A stretch of DNA of 10,146 bases from Coriobacteriia bacterium (GTDB lineage Bacteria > Actinomycetota > Coriobacteriia > Coriobacteriales > UBA8131). Under the pieces are notes generated by a model. It had not been told where the DNA came from. It searched no databases and was given only the letters and a program-made list of their open reading frames with translations. Of this stretch, positions 1-6,284 are shown piece by piece. Position numbers and translations under genes: made by a program. The stretch lies in assembly GCA_009781535.1 (NCBI GenBank), contig WQXX01000033.1:1-10146 (forward strand), in the 5' to 3' direction. The stretch's first letter is position 1. The number at the start of each line of letters is the position of its first letter.

Positions 1-317
1 ACCTGACATTCAGACCTGCCAGAACTAACGTCGTCGTCACTCATTGCACCGTTCTCGACATCGAAGACCTCGTAGATGGCAATGTACTTTCCGCAAACAA
101 GACCTCGGTATGGTGTACTGAAGCCATATTTTCCGCCGATTGAAAACTCGATGCGTGGATTAGCGGCAAGCGCATGGATATTGACAACAATCTCTTTGAT
201 GATCTCTTGGACTCGCTGATGAGAAACGCCCCCACTGATGAGATAATCCCTGAAGCGTATCAGGTCACGTTGCGCAGCAGCAAGATAGCGAATGTGGTAA
301 TGAGCCTGCTCGAGCAT
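1..317 (-). CDS. RelE/ParE-family type II toxin, 3' end cut off by the window edge
   Basis: I translated this frame by hand from the minus strand; it is open from the ATG at 317 to the left edge, giving about 105 codons without a stop. The protein begins MLEQAHYHIRYLAAAQRDL and carries the usual RelE/ParE signs: an N-terminal strand, an amphipathic helix pair, a 'LAANPR' turn at about residues 53-58, and the conserved C-terminal strand core PYRGLVCGKYIAIYEV (about residues 71-86). The start codon shares one base with the antitoxin stop (TGATG), the tight coupling typical of antitoxin-first TA operons. Known members are either ribosome-dependent mRNA interferases (RelE) or gyrase poisons (ParE); the sequence here does not decide between them. 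The C-terminus, where catalytic or target-binding residues often lie, is outside the window, so activity cannot be judged. Confidence 0.82.
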   Translation of the reverse strand, partial: MLEQAHYHIRYLAAAQRDLIRFRDYLISGGVSHQRVQEIIKEIVVNIHALAANPRIEFSIGGKYGFSTPYRGLVCGKYIAIYEVFDVENGAMSDDDVSSGRSECQ

Positions 318-571
318 CAGACTCCGATTCCCAGACTCGCAAGCAGCTCGTCTTCCGAATATGACTTGCCACCAAGACGCATCTCCTCATCAACGTCGCG
401 CATCTCAGACAAAAAACGAAGCATTGCCTTTGTATACTTCCACTCCTCGATATCTACAACGGCGTACTTCGAGGTACCATTCTTGGTAAGAATGACTTCC
501 TGACCCTCATCGACCTTTGAGAGCACCTTTGGGTAATTCGTGAGCATGGATATGGGAACTGTGTAAGGCAT
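317..571 (-). CDS. Phd/YefM-family antitoxin
   Basis: An 84-aa protein (MPYTVPISMLTNYP...). The N-terminal half has the Phd/YefM fold pattern: 'VPISMLTNYPKVLSKV' followed by 'EGQEVILTKNGTSKYAVVDIEEW', a DNA-binding and dimer domain (about residues 1-50). The acidic C-terminal part (about 51-84) would be the intrinsically flexible segment that wraps and neutralises the toxin. The start is well supported by a strong Shine-Dalgarno, AAGGAGG on the minus strand (plus 579-585), 7 nt before the ATG. It is the first gene of a two-gene operon; the toxin follows with a one-base overlap. A good promoter and a palindrome over its -35 box lie upstream (601-629), which fits the autorepression known for this family. 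Family confidence is high; the specific partner class is inferred from position. Confidence 0.88.
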   Translation of the reverse strand: MPYTVPISMLTNYPKVLSKVDEGQEVILTKNGTSKYAVVDIEEWKYTKAMLRFLSEMRDVDEEMRLGGKSYSEDELLASLGIGV

Positions 572-600
572 GGGAAAACCTCCTTCGTTTCTTTATTTCG

Positions 601-629
601 ATTGTAGCGGGTGTGTTTTGATTAATCAA
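601..629 (-). promoter_or_regulatory. Predicted sigma70-type promoter of the toxin-antitoxin operon
   Basis: Read on the minus strand, TTGATT (plus 624-629) and TACAAT (plus 601-606) are separated by exactly 17 bp, matching 4/6 and 5/6 of the consensus hexamers. Transcription would start near plus 594, leaving a leader of about 20-25 nt that holds the AAGGAGG site of the antitoxin. The -35 box sits inside the palindrome at 618-629. Confidence 0.68.
618..629. promoter_or_regulatory. Perfect 12-bp palindrome over the TA -35 box (candidate operator)
   Basis: TTGATTAATCAA is a perfect 12-bp inverted repeat whose right half is the -35 hexamer of the minus-strand promoter. A dimeric repressor bound here would block RNA polymerase. 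Antitoxins of the Phd/YefM family normally repress their own operon through such sites, so the antitoxin, alone or in complex with toxin, is the likely ligand; this is inference. Confidence 0.5.
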
Positions 630-633
630 TCAT

Positions 634-653
634 TTTTCGAAGAATTCTTCTAA
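634..653. repeat. Copy 1 of a TTCGAAGAATTC palindrome, upstream of the TA promoter
   Basis: Bases 634-650 (TTTTCGAAGAATTCTTC) are identical to 1325-1341. The core 636-653 is an 18-bp palindrome with one mismatched pair (638/651). It lies 4 bp upstream of the TA -35 box. It could be a second operator or one end of an inserted segment. Confidence 0.6.
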
Positions 654-766
654 TTACTCGTATTGTCGAACATTTGTTTGATTCATTGTCTGGGGTGTGC
701 TACTGTATGTACTGCTTGTGTTGAGACATCGAATGCTCGCAGACACCTTGGTTTATATAAAACGAT

Positions 767-796
767 AATAATTATTAAATATTTTTAATAATTATT
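767..796. promoter_or_regulatory. AT-only inverted repeat, two AATAATTATT sites 20 bp apart (candidate operator)
   Basis: Two 13-bp perfect arms (767-779 and 784-796) are separated by 4 bp. Each arm contains AATAATTATT, itself a perfect 10-bp palindrome, at 767-776 and 787-796. The two sites are offset by 20 bp, about two helical turns, so two dimers would sit on the same face. The right site overlaps the first two bases of the -35 box of the downstream promoter. This layout fits cooperative repressor binding, with autoregulation by the HicB-like HTH protein at 857 the simplest guess. Confidence 0.55.
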
Positions 797-823
797 GTTT
801 TGTCGTAGCGCATGGCATATAAT
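795..823 (+). promoter_or_regulatory. Predicted sigma70-type promoter of the HicB-like gene
   Basis: TTGTTT (795-800), a 17-bp spacer and a perfect TATAAT (818-823). The expected start near 830 leaves a leader of about 27 nt containing AGGAGG before the ATG at 857. The in-frame ATG at 812 lies upstream of the -10 box, so it would not be on the transcript; this fixes the start at 857. Confidence 0.72.
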
Positions 824-856
824 ACGCAGAGAAAAGCTGAGGAAAAGGAGGAACAA

Positions 857-1300
857 ATGCAATATACCTATGAGTTCGAAGTGTTTAAAGCCAACGGTTG
901 GTTCATTGCACGTCCGTTCGATATGGATGGCGCAACCCAAGGAAAAGACATTAAAGAGATCTCGCTCATGGCAGCTGAGTGGTTGCGTACGGATATAGAA
1001 CACAGATTGATGCATGATTATGTTATCCCGGAAGCAACCTATGGGAATCAGCCAAAAGAGTGCGGGGTAATCATGATTGTTTCCATTGAAGCTGGAAAGG
1101 AGACGATTCAAAGTGTCTCAGCTTCTGAAGCAGCACGGATGCTCGGAGTTACTCCTGCACGAGTAACCCATTTGATCCGCGACGGACAACTTGAAGCATT
1201 CAGGGATGGGAACAGAACGTGGGTGTTTCTTGCAAGTGTTATGGCACGGATCAACAAGCCTGTGCGCGTGGGAAGACCAAGAAAACAAAAAGTAGACTGA
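857..1300 (+). CDS. HicB-like protein with C-terminal excisionase-type helix-turn-helix
   Basis: A 147-aa protein starting at ATG 857, 5 nt after AAAAGGAGG (843-851). An in-frame ATG at 812 was rejected because a TATAAT box lies downstream of it. Residues 1-45 (MQYTYEFEVFKANGWFIARP, then FDMDGATQGKDIKEISLMAA) resemble the HicB antitoxin fold, a partial RNase H-like beta-sheet domain. Residues 46-80 form a linker with a predicted beta strand. Residues 86-135 look like a MerR/excisionase (Xis)-type HTH: 'SVSASEAARMLGVTPARVTH', then 'LIRDGQLEAFRDGNRTWVFL'. The basic tail is 'VGRPRKQKVD'. HicB proteins usually neutralise a HicA RNase encoded beside them. No HicA frame is visible within 1 kb on either side, so this copy looks like an orphan, perhaps acting only as a transcription regulator. 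A good promoter and twin palindromes precede it. Confidence 0.75.
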   Translation: MQYTYEFEVFKANGWFIARPFDMDGATQGKDIKEISLMAAEWLRTDIEHRLMHDYVIPEATYGNQPKECGVIMIVSIEAGKETIQSVSASEAARMLGVTPARVTHLIRDGQLEAFRDGNRTWVFLASVMARINKPVRVGRPRKQKVD

Positions 1301-1324
1301 TTAGAGGTTTAGCCTGCATATTGG

Positions 1325-1344
1325 TTTTCGAAGAATTCTTCGAA
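1325..1344. repeat. Copy 2 of the TTCGAAGAATTC palindrome, between convergent genes
   Basis: 1327-1344 is TTCGAAGAATTCTTCGAA, a perfect 18-bp palindrome, and 1325-1341 matches 634-650 exactly over 17 bp. It sits between the ends of the HicB-like gene (1300) and the dehydratase gene (1352). It is followed by a second inverted repeat, CGAATA(1342-1347)/TATTCG(1354-1359), that runs into the dehydratase stop codon. A hairpin terminator role is possible but neither strand shows a convincing U-tract. Confidence 0.6.
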
Positions 1345-1351
1345 TAGTTTC

Positions 1352-3217
1352 TTATTCGTTACTGGTAGCTGTGGGGGCATCGTCAAAGGGACGGTAGGTT
1401 GGCAATACCGTGGCAAGGCAGCCCTTGATATCGCCATCGGGCTGCGTGAGGCAGTCGCGCAGCTGTTCGAGTTTGAGAAGCACTTCGTCTTGGGAGACCG
1501 GCTCCCCTGTCGAGATCATGATGTCGGATACCTCGGTGGGAATGGTCGTCTCGGTTTCCATCAGTAATTCCTCATACAGCTTCTCGCCTTCGCGCAAACC
1601 TACGTATTTGATTGCGATATCCACGTCGGGCTCAAGGCCGCTGAGGCGGATGAGGTTGCGGGCGAGGTCATCGATCTTGACCGGCTCGCCCATGTTGAGG
1701 ATGAAGATCTCGCCGCCATGCGCCATGCCGCCTGCGGTTACCACAAGCCGGGCGCTTTCTGGGATGGTCATGAAGTAGCGCGTTATGTCTGGATGGGTGA
1801 TGGTTACCGGGCCGCCTTCTGCAATCTGGCGCTTAAAGCACGGGATGACGCTGCCGTGGGAGCCTAATACGTTGCCAAAACGCACCGCCGTGAAACAGGT
1901 TGTGGAGCGTGTGGCGTAGTATTGGATGATCATTTCGCCGAGACGTTTGGTAGCGCCCATAACGCTTGAGGGGTTGACCGCCTTATCCGTGGAGATGAAG
2001 ATGAAGTTCTTGACTCCGTGCTCGTCGGCGGCGCGCGCCACATTTAAGGTCCCAAAGACATTGTTGATAACCGCCTCGCGCGGGTTGCTTTCCATCAGCG
2101 GCACGTGCTTGTGCGCGGCTGCATGGAAGACCACATCGGGGTGGTACTTCTCGAACAGCATGTCAAGCCGGCTTGCCTCGCGTATCGAGCCGATCTCGAC
2201 GATGATGTCGACGTCGTCGTACTTGGAGACGAGCTCTTGTTCCAGCTCGTAGGAGGTGTTCTCATAGATGTCAAAGATGATGATCTGGCGTGGCGCGACC
2301 GTGCATACCTGGCGTGCGAGCTCAGAGCCGATGGAGCCGCCGCCGCCGGTGATGAGCACTGTTTTACCTGCAAGATACCCGCTCACCATGCGTGTGTTCA
2401 AGACGACCTCCTCGCGCGCGAGCAAATCGACAAGGTCGACTTCGCGCAGGTGCACGTCGTCGAGTTCGTCCATACGCATGTCGCGGACGTCGGGTAAGGT
2501 GAGCAGGCGGCAGTTGGTCTGTATGCAGATGTCGTAGATGCGTTTGCGTTCACTGGCAGTTGCGCTCGGAATTGCCACGACGATCTGTGTAATGTCATAT
2601 CGTTTTACCAGGTCAAGTATCTGACCGGTGGTACCCATCACCTCGATGTTATGAATACGCTGATGTATCTTCTGCACGTCATCATCGATTGCGATGACCG
2701 GCAGCCCTTGCATGGCGTAATCTCCAGAGGTCATGCGCTTGATGGTGAGCGAGCCTGTCTCGCCTGCACCAACGATCATCGTGCGCGGACGCGCTGTGAT
2801 GGGAGGCCGACGTTGTATGACGCGCTTGCCGTGATAGAAGTACCTGAACGCAAAGCGCATGCCGCCGGCAAAGAACAGGAACAATACCCAAGCGACGAAA
2901 TAGACTCTGATGGGCAGCCGCTCGCCAGCGACAAACTGGATGAGCGCGCCTAAAAAGACCGCGAAGATGGTGGCGATAACCAGCCTGCCCATCTCGCGTA
3001 TCGAGGCATATTCCCACAGGTTGTTGTAGAGATGGAAGACGAAGAACATCGCCACATTGATGACCGCCATGATGCCGAAGATGAATATGGCGTCGGTGGA
3101 GACAAGGATGTCTTCCGCCTGTCGGGTGCCAAAGCTGGCAAGTATCAACGCGAGATACGTTGCCAGGATGTCCCAGACGACGAGGAATATGATGCGCGCA
3201 GTAATCTTGATGTTCAT
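1352..3217 (-). CDS. Membrane-bound nucleotide-sugar 4,6-dehydratase (CapD/WbpM/PglF-like)
   Basis: A 621-aa polytopic SDR enzyme. Four membrane helices (about 8-28, 42-64, 76-97, 104-124) are followed by a Rossmann-like region with GAGETG at 150-155, then the catalytic SDR domain with NAD(P)-binding GGGGSIGSE at 291-299. The active-site stretch is FISTDKAVNPSSVMGATK (407-424). It has Met420 where classical SDRs have Tyr, the altered S-M-K triad described for WbpM/FlaA1/PglF, with Lys424. Family members convert UDP-GlcNAc to a 4-keto-6-deoxy sugar for surface glycans or protein glycosylation. Length matches the large membrane-bound class. The gene lies 23 bp after the DUF1015 gene on the same strand and probably shares its transcript. 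I see no clear ribosome binding site before ATG 3217, so translation may be weak or coupled. The exact substrate is not readable from sequence alone. Confidence 0.92.
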   Translation of the reverse strand: MNIKITARIIFLVVWDILATYLALILASFGTRQAEDILVSTDAIFIFGIMAVINVAMFFVFHLYNNLWEYASIREMGRLVIATIFAVFLGALIQFVAGERLPIRVYFVAWVLFLFFAGGMRFAFRYFYHGKRVIQRRPPITARPRTMIVGAGETGSLTIKRMTSGDYAMQGLPVIAIDDDVQKIHQRIHNIEVMGTTGQILDLVKRYDITQIVVAIPSATASERKRIYDICIQTNCRLLTLPDVRDMRMDELDDVHLREVDLVDLLAREEVVLNTRMVSGYLAGKTVLITGGGGSIGSELARQVCTVAPRQIIIFDIYENTSYELEQELVSKYDDVDIIVEIGSIREASRLDMLFEKYHPDVVFHAAAHKHVPLMESNPREAVINNVFGTLNVARAADEHGVKNFIFISTDKAVNPSSVMGATKRLGEMIIQYYATRSTTCFTAVRFGNVLGSHGSVIPCFKRQIAEGGPVTITHPDITRYFMTIPESARLVVTAGGMAHGGEIFILNMGEPVKIDDLARNLIRLSGLEPDVDIAIKYVGLREGEKLYEELLMETETTIPTEVSDIMISTGEPVSQDEVLLKLEQLRDCLTQPDGDIKGCLATVLPTYRPFDDAPTATSNE

Positions 3218-3240
3218 ATGACTATTGTACTACGAGTGTT

Positions 3241-4734
3241 TTAGATTTTGTGGATGAACAAGCCGCTACGTGGTTTGGGTTCAAACCAGGTGGATTTGGG
3301 CGGCATGAGCTTGCCTTTGTCGGCAACTGAGAAGAGCTCACCCAGCGAACACGGGTAGAGTGCAAAAGCGACTCCCTGGCTCGCATCTGCTCGCCTTTCC
3401 AGCTCCTTAAGCCCACGCGCGCCGCCGACAAAAGCTATTCGGCTGCTGCGTCGTGGATCGTCGATGTTGAGCATGGGGGCGAGCAGATGGTCCTGTAGCA
3501 CCGAGACGTCAAGACCGGCAACCGGGTCATCTGAGCGCAGGCACTCAGGAATCGTCAGGCGATACCATGTGCCTTGAGTATACATGCCTATGGCACCACG
3601 CTGCTCCGGACGGTACGGCTCTTGTCCGATTGGCAGATCGGATAGCTCGAATATCGCACCCACGCGCCTAAGGAATTCCTCGGGTGTATAGCCATTAAGG
3701 TCGGTGACCACCCGGTTGTAATCAAGTATGGTCAGTTGGTCGGCAGGAAATAAAACCGCAAGGAAGTGCGCAGAAGGGTCGTCGAAATTTGAAGCTGGGT
3801 CGTCAGGATAGGGAGTCGCATTGTCGCCAGGGCGGGGAGTCGCATTGTCGTCAGGACAGGGAGTCGCATTGTCGCCAGGGCGGGGAGTCGCATTGTCGTC
3901 AGGACAGGGAGTCGTATTGTCGCCAGGACAGTGAGTCGTATTGTCGCCAAGGCAGCGAGTCGTATTGTCGCCAGGGCGGGGAGATGAGCCGCCGCCGCGC
4001 TGATCTGCTGAAGGTTTTTGGGCTTCGTGCCGCCGATCCCCGATCAGCGCGGCGGCGGCGGCCCGATGATGCCCGTCTGCGATATACAACGCGTCAATCT
4101 CAGAAAACGCCTGTTGGAGCATAGCGGCAGTCGCCTCGTCGTCGATACGCCAGATACTGTGTTGCACCCCGTCGGGCGCTACGAAATCATATAGCGGTGT
4201 GGCGACTGCCGCGCCAACAACTGCTCCCCCACCAACGGCAGCTGCGACCGCTGCATCGATAGCCTTATGGGGTCGATACGCAATAAGCACCGGCCCGGTA
4301 TGTGCCTCAAGCGCCGCGATGTGCTCAACACGATCCTTGCGTTTGCGCGTGCGCGTGTTCTCATGACATTTGATGACATCGTGATGGTAGTCCTCAACCG
4401 ACACACAGGCGACGACGCCCGTCTGCTCATGCTGGCCTCTTCGCAAGCGATACAGATAGTAGTGAGGCTTGCCGTCAGATTCAGAAATAAGCACACTATT
4501 GCGCTCGTCTGCCTCCAACAATTCCCGCGCGTATGCATATACGCGCGGGTCATACTCGTCATGTTCCGCCGGAAAAAGCGCTGCAGTGCTATCGATTCGC
4601 AGGAACGACAAGGGATGCGCTGCGATCTCTGCTGCTGCCTCATCACGGCTGAAAACATCATAAGGCAATGCCGCATACTCAGCGGCAAGCTCGGATGCTG
4701 GACGGAGACTTATAAACGGGATGACGCTTGCCAT
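3241..4734 (-). CDS. DUF1015 family protein with tandem-repeat insertion
   Basis: A 497-aa cytoplasmic protein with hallmark DUF1015 blocks: the N-terminal 'AALPYDVFSRDEA' (21-33), 'ALYIADGHHRAAAAA' (215-229), 'LAVLFPADQLTILDYNRVV' (325-343), 'MLNIDDPRRSSRIAFVGGAR' (421-440) and the C-terminal 'LMPPKSTWFEPKPRSGLFIH' (476-495). Biochemical function is not established; the His-His-Arg motif suggests catalysis or ligand binding. The family is usually a little over 400 residues. The surplus here is a Pro/Asp/Asn/Thr-rich insert at about 238-318, directly after the HHR helix, with seven 8-residue repeats. Start: ATG 4734 with GAGGAG (plus 4740-4745) 5 nt upstream. A perfect TTGACA on the minus strand lies at plus 4807-4812, but I find no equally good -10 box. 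The sugar dehydratase follows after 23 bp. Confidence 0.9.
   Translation of the reverse strand: MASVIPFISLRPASELAAEYAALPYDVFSRDEAAAEIAAHPLSFLRIDSTAALFPAEHDEYDPRVYAYARELLEADERNSVLISESDGKPHYYLYRLRRGQHEQTGVVACVSVEDYHHDVIKCHENTRTRKRKDRVEHIAALEAHTGPVLIAYRPHKAIDAAVAAAVGGGAVVGAAVATPLYDFVAPDGVQHSIWRIDDEATAAMLQQAFSEIDALYIADGHHRAAAAALIGDRRHEAQKPSADQRGGGSSPRPGDNTTRCLGDNTTHCPGDNTTPCPDDNATPRPGDNATPCPDDNATPRPGDNATPYPDDPASNFDDPSAHFLAVLFPADQLTILDYNRVVTDLNGYTPEEFLRRVGAIFELSDLPIGQEPYRPEQRGAIGMYTQGTWYRLTIPECLRSDDPVAGLDVSVLQDHLLAPMLNIDDPRRSSRIAFVGGARGLKELERRADASQGVAFALYPCSLGELFSVADKGKLMPPKSTWFEPKPRSGLFIHKI
3802..3969 (-). repeat. Seven tandem 24-bp repeats coding for 8-residue units in the DUF1015 protein
   Basis: 168 bp = 7 x 24 bp, encoding residues 256-311. 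Each unit is D-N-(T/A)-T-x-x-(P/L)-(G/D), for example DNTTHCPG, DNTTPCPD, DNATPRPG. Two sub-types (x = PR..G and PC..D) alternate in the left part, pointing to duplication of 48-bp doublets. The period is a multiple of 3, so copy-number change keeps the frame, and all six frames stay largely open here. The encoded segment should be a flexible, hydrophilic loop. Confidence 0.9.
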
Positions 4735-4908
4735 ACAAACTCCTCAAGACACATTCTGGGCAAACTTGCGAACATGCAAACAAACATTCTGAGTATCAAC
4801 CTTAGATGTCAACACGGTATCATTTCTGCGTAAAACGACAATGGAACGCCGGTCATGGTATCATAATAAACCACCATAAAAATGCATCAAGAGGTTATAG
4901 AACACATA
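4735..4908. other. Divergent intergenic region between DUF1015 gene and hydrolase 1
   Basis: Holds the DUF1015 ribosome site (4740-4745) and a minus-strand TTGACA (4807-4812). It also holds a block at 4816-4847 (GGTATCATTTCT, then TAAAACGACAATGGAAC) that recurs with few changes before hydrolase 2 at 6193-6222 and in part before hydrolase 3 (7516-7560). The conserved leader suggests duplication included the promoter or 5' region. I could not fix a convincing -35/-10 pair for the plus strand. Confidence 0.5.
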
Positions 4909-6057
4909 ATGATTCAAAAGACACAGCGCCACTTTGTAAGGATTACTCCCACCGTACTAATGAGCATCGCGCTTGCGTGCATCATGATGGTTTTCTCCGC
5001 GTTCGCGCCACTCGGCGGTGGAGCAGGAAACGGAAGGTCGGGCTTTGCAACCGCGGCATATGCGGCGACATCTGATGAGAAAATTGCGGAAGTTAATGCA
5101 TTATTGCTGATTCTTGATGAACTCCAAACCGAACTGAATCTTATCAATACCGAGTATGAGCTCGCTGTCGCAGTGCGCACCGACGCCGAGCAGCGTATGA
5201 ATGATGCTTTGATGCGCGAGGTGTTTGCTACAGAGCGTATCAGCGAGCTTCAAGAACAGCTTGGGTCACTGGCGGCACAGATGTATCGTAACGGTCCGGT
5301 TTCTTTCCTCGAGGTGTTCTTTGGAGCGCAGTCGTTTTCGGACTTTGTTGCTGCTCTTGAAATGAACAATCGCATCAATGCCCACAGGGCTGACCTTATT
5401 GCCGAGTGCAAAATCATGCGCGCCGAAGCCGAGACTGCACGTATCGTATACGCAGCCCAGCAAAAGATCGCTGCCGAAAAGGAAGCAGAGATCAAGATCA
5501 TCGTTGACCAGAGACAGATAGTCGTTGATTCAATGATAGAAAGCATTAGCATCCTGCAACAAGAGGCTGCCGAGCTTTTGATCCAAGAGCAACTTGAGGC
5601 TGCGGCAGCCGAAGCACGTCGAATTGCAGAAGAGCGCAGGCAGCAGGGCTTTGACGGCCCAGTCGACCCTTATTACGCGACAAGGGTGCCCAAGCTGGTG
5701 TTCCCTTTCCCCAACTACGTCTATGTTTCAAGCTCTTTTGGTTGGCGTTATGGCGAGTTCCATAATGGAATCGACCTTGCCGGACCCGCTGGTTCCAATA
5801 TCCTTGCCGCTGCCGGCGGAACCGTAATCGCCGCAGGGTGGCATTGGTCGATGGGCAACTATATTAAAATCGCTCACGGTGGCGGCGTGCAGACTATCTA
5901 TATGCATTGTCAGGCGCTCTATGTCTACGCAGGAAGCTCCGTGTACGCGGGCCAAGTCATCGGGGCGGTGGGGTCGACCGGCAACTCATCGGGCGCTCAT
6001 CTGCATTTCCAACTTGAAGTGGATGGGCTGGCCATCAACCCGATAGGTTTCCTCTAG
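4909..6057 (+). CDS. Secreted PcsB-like coiled-coil M23 endopeptidase, paralog 1
   Basis: A 382-aa predicted secreted peptidoglycan hydrolase. The N-terminus is basic (QKTQRHFVR), then hydrophobic (about 16-35), then Gly-rich, ending in TAAYA-ATS, a signal peptidase I site near residues 51-53. Residues about 55-245 are a long coiled coil of the PcsB/EnvC type with the central AQMYRNGPVSFLEVFFGAQS block (about 123-142). The C-terminal LytM/M23 zinc domain (about 265-382) has HNGID (H285, D289), YMH (H333) and HLHF (H364, H366), so all expected zinc and catalytic residues are present. Known relatives cleave stem-peptide cross-links and are switched on by FtsEX through the coiled coil. Start: ATG 4909 is shared with paralog 2, but AAGAGG (4889-4894) lies a long 14 nt upstream; ATG 4882, in frame, adds 9 residues and is aligned with an ATG in paralog 3. 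First of three tandem copies. Confidence 0.9.
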   Translation: MIQKTQRHFVRITPTVLMSIALACIMMVFSAFAPLGGGAGNGRSGFATAAYAATSDEKIAEVNALLLILDELQTELNLINTEYELAVAVRTDAEQRMNDALMREVFATERISELQEQLGSLAAQMYRNGPVSFLEVFFGAQSFSDFVAALEMNNRINAHRADLIAECKIMRAEAETARIVYAAQQKIAAEKEAEIKIIVDQRQIVVDSMIESISILQQEAAELLIQEQLEAAAAEARRIAEERRQQGFDGPVDPYYATRVPKLVFPFPNYVYVSSSFGWRYGEFHNGIDLAGPAGSNILAAAGGTVIAAGWHWSMGNYIKIAHGGGVQTIYMHCQALYVYAGSSVYAGQVIGAVGSTGNSSGAHLHFQLEVDGLAINPIGFL

Positions 6058-6284
6058 AAAAGCACTGATTAAAGCCTAAAGCCCTGTAAACCTCGCTCAC
6101 GTATTCTTATACGCTTCACTCGATTCTTAGGTCTTATGCAACTCGCTCACAGGTTCCTTTGTAACAAACTCAATACATCAATATATCAGCATGGTATCAG
6201 TTTCTTAAAACGTCTATGAAACACAAGATGTTGATAGAATAATATTCATTTACGATAGGACAACAAGAGATATTGGTGCAAACA
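6058..6284. other. Intergenic region between hydrolases 1 and 2
   Basis: No gene is visible. A possible weak promoter is TTGTAA (6159-6164), 17 bp, TATATC (6182-6187), 4/6 matches in each box. The leader block 6193-6222 matches that of hydrolase 1. CTCGCTCAC occurs twice (about 6092-6100 and 6142-6150) in a degenerate, CT-rich stretch. No strong terminator hairpin was found after hydrolase 1. Confidence 0.35.

Noticed and set aside
174..503. A 109-codon plus-strand frame over the TA genes
   Set aside because: It overlaps both toxin and antitoxin in antisense, lacks start signals and has no recognisable features.
812..856. Longer N-terminus for the HicB-like protein from ATG 812
   Set aside because: A TATAAT box lies at 818-823, downstream of that ATG, while ATG 857 has a strong AGGAGG site and begins the conserved domain.
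1327..1359. Bidirectional intrinsic terminator between the convergent genes
   Set aside because: The inverted repeats are AT-rich with short stems and are not followed by a proper U-run on either strand; kept only as a repeat/operator candidate.
3802..3969. Possible CRISPR array
   Set aside because: Units are contiguous 24-bp repeats with no unique spacers, inside a conserved coding frame, and there are no cas genes.
3789..4124. Repetitive plus-strand frame (SHCRQ repeats)
   Set aside because: It only reads the 24-bp array in another frame; the period divisible by 3 keeps all frames open.
4267..4833. A 188-codon plus-strand frame opposite the DUF1015 gene
   Set aside because: The opposite strand encodes clear DUF1015 motifs; this frame shows no family features and no start signals.
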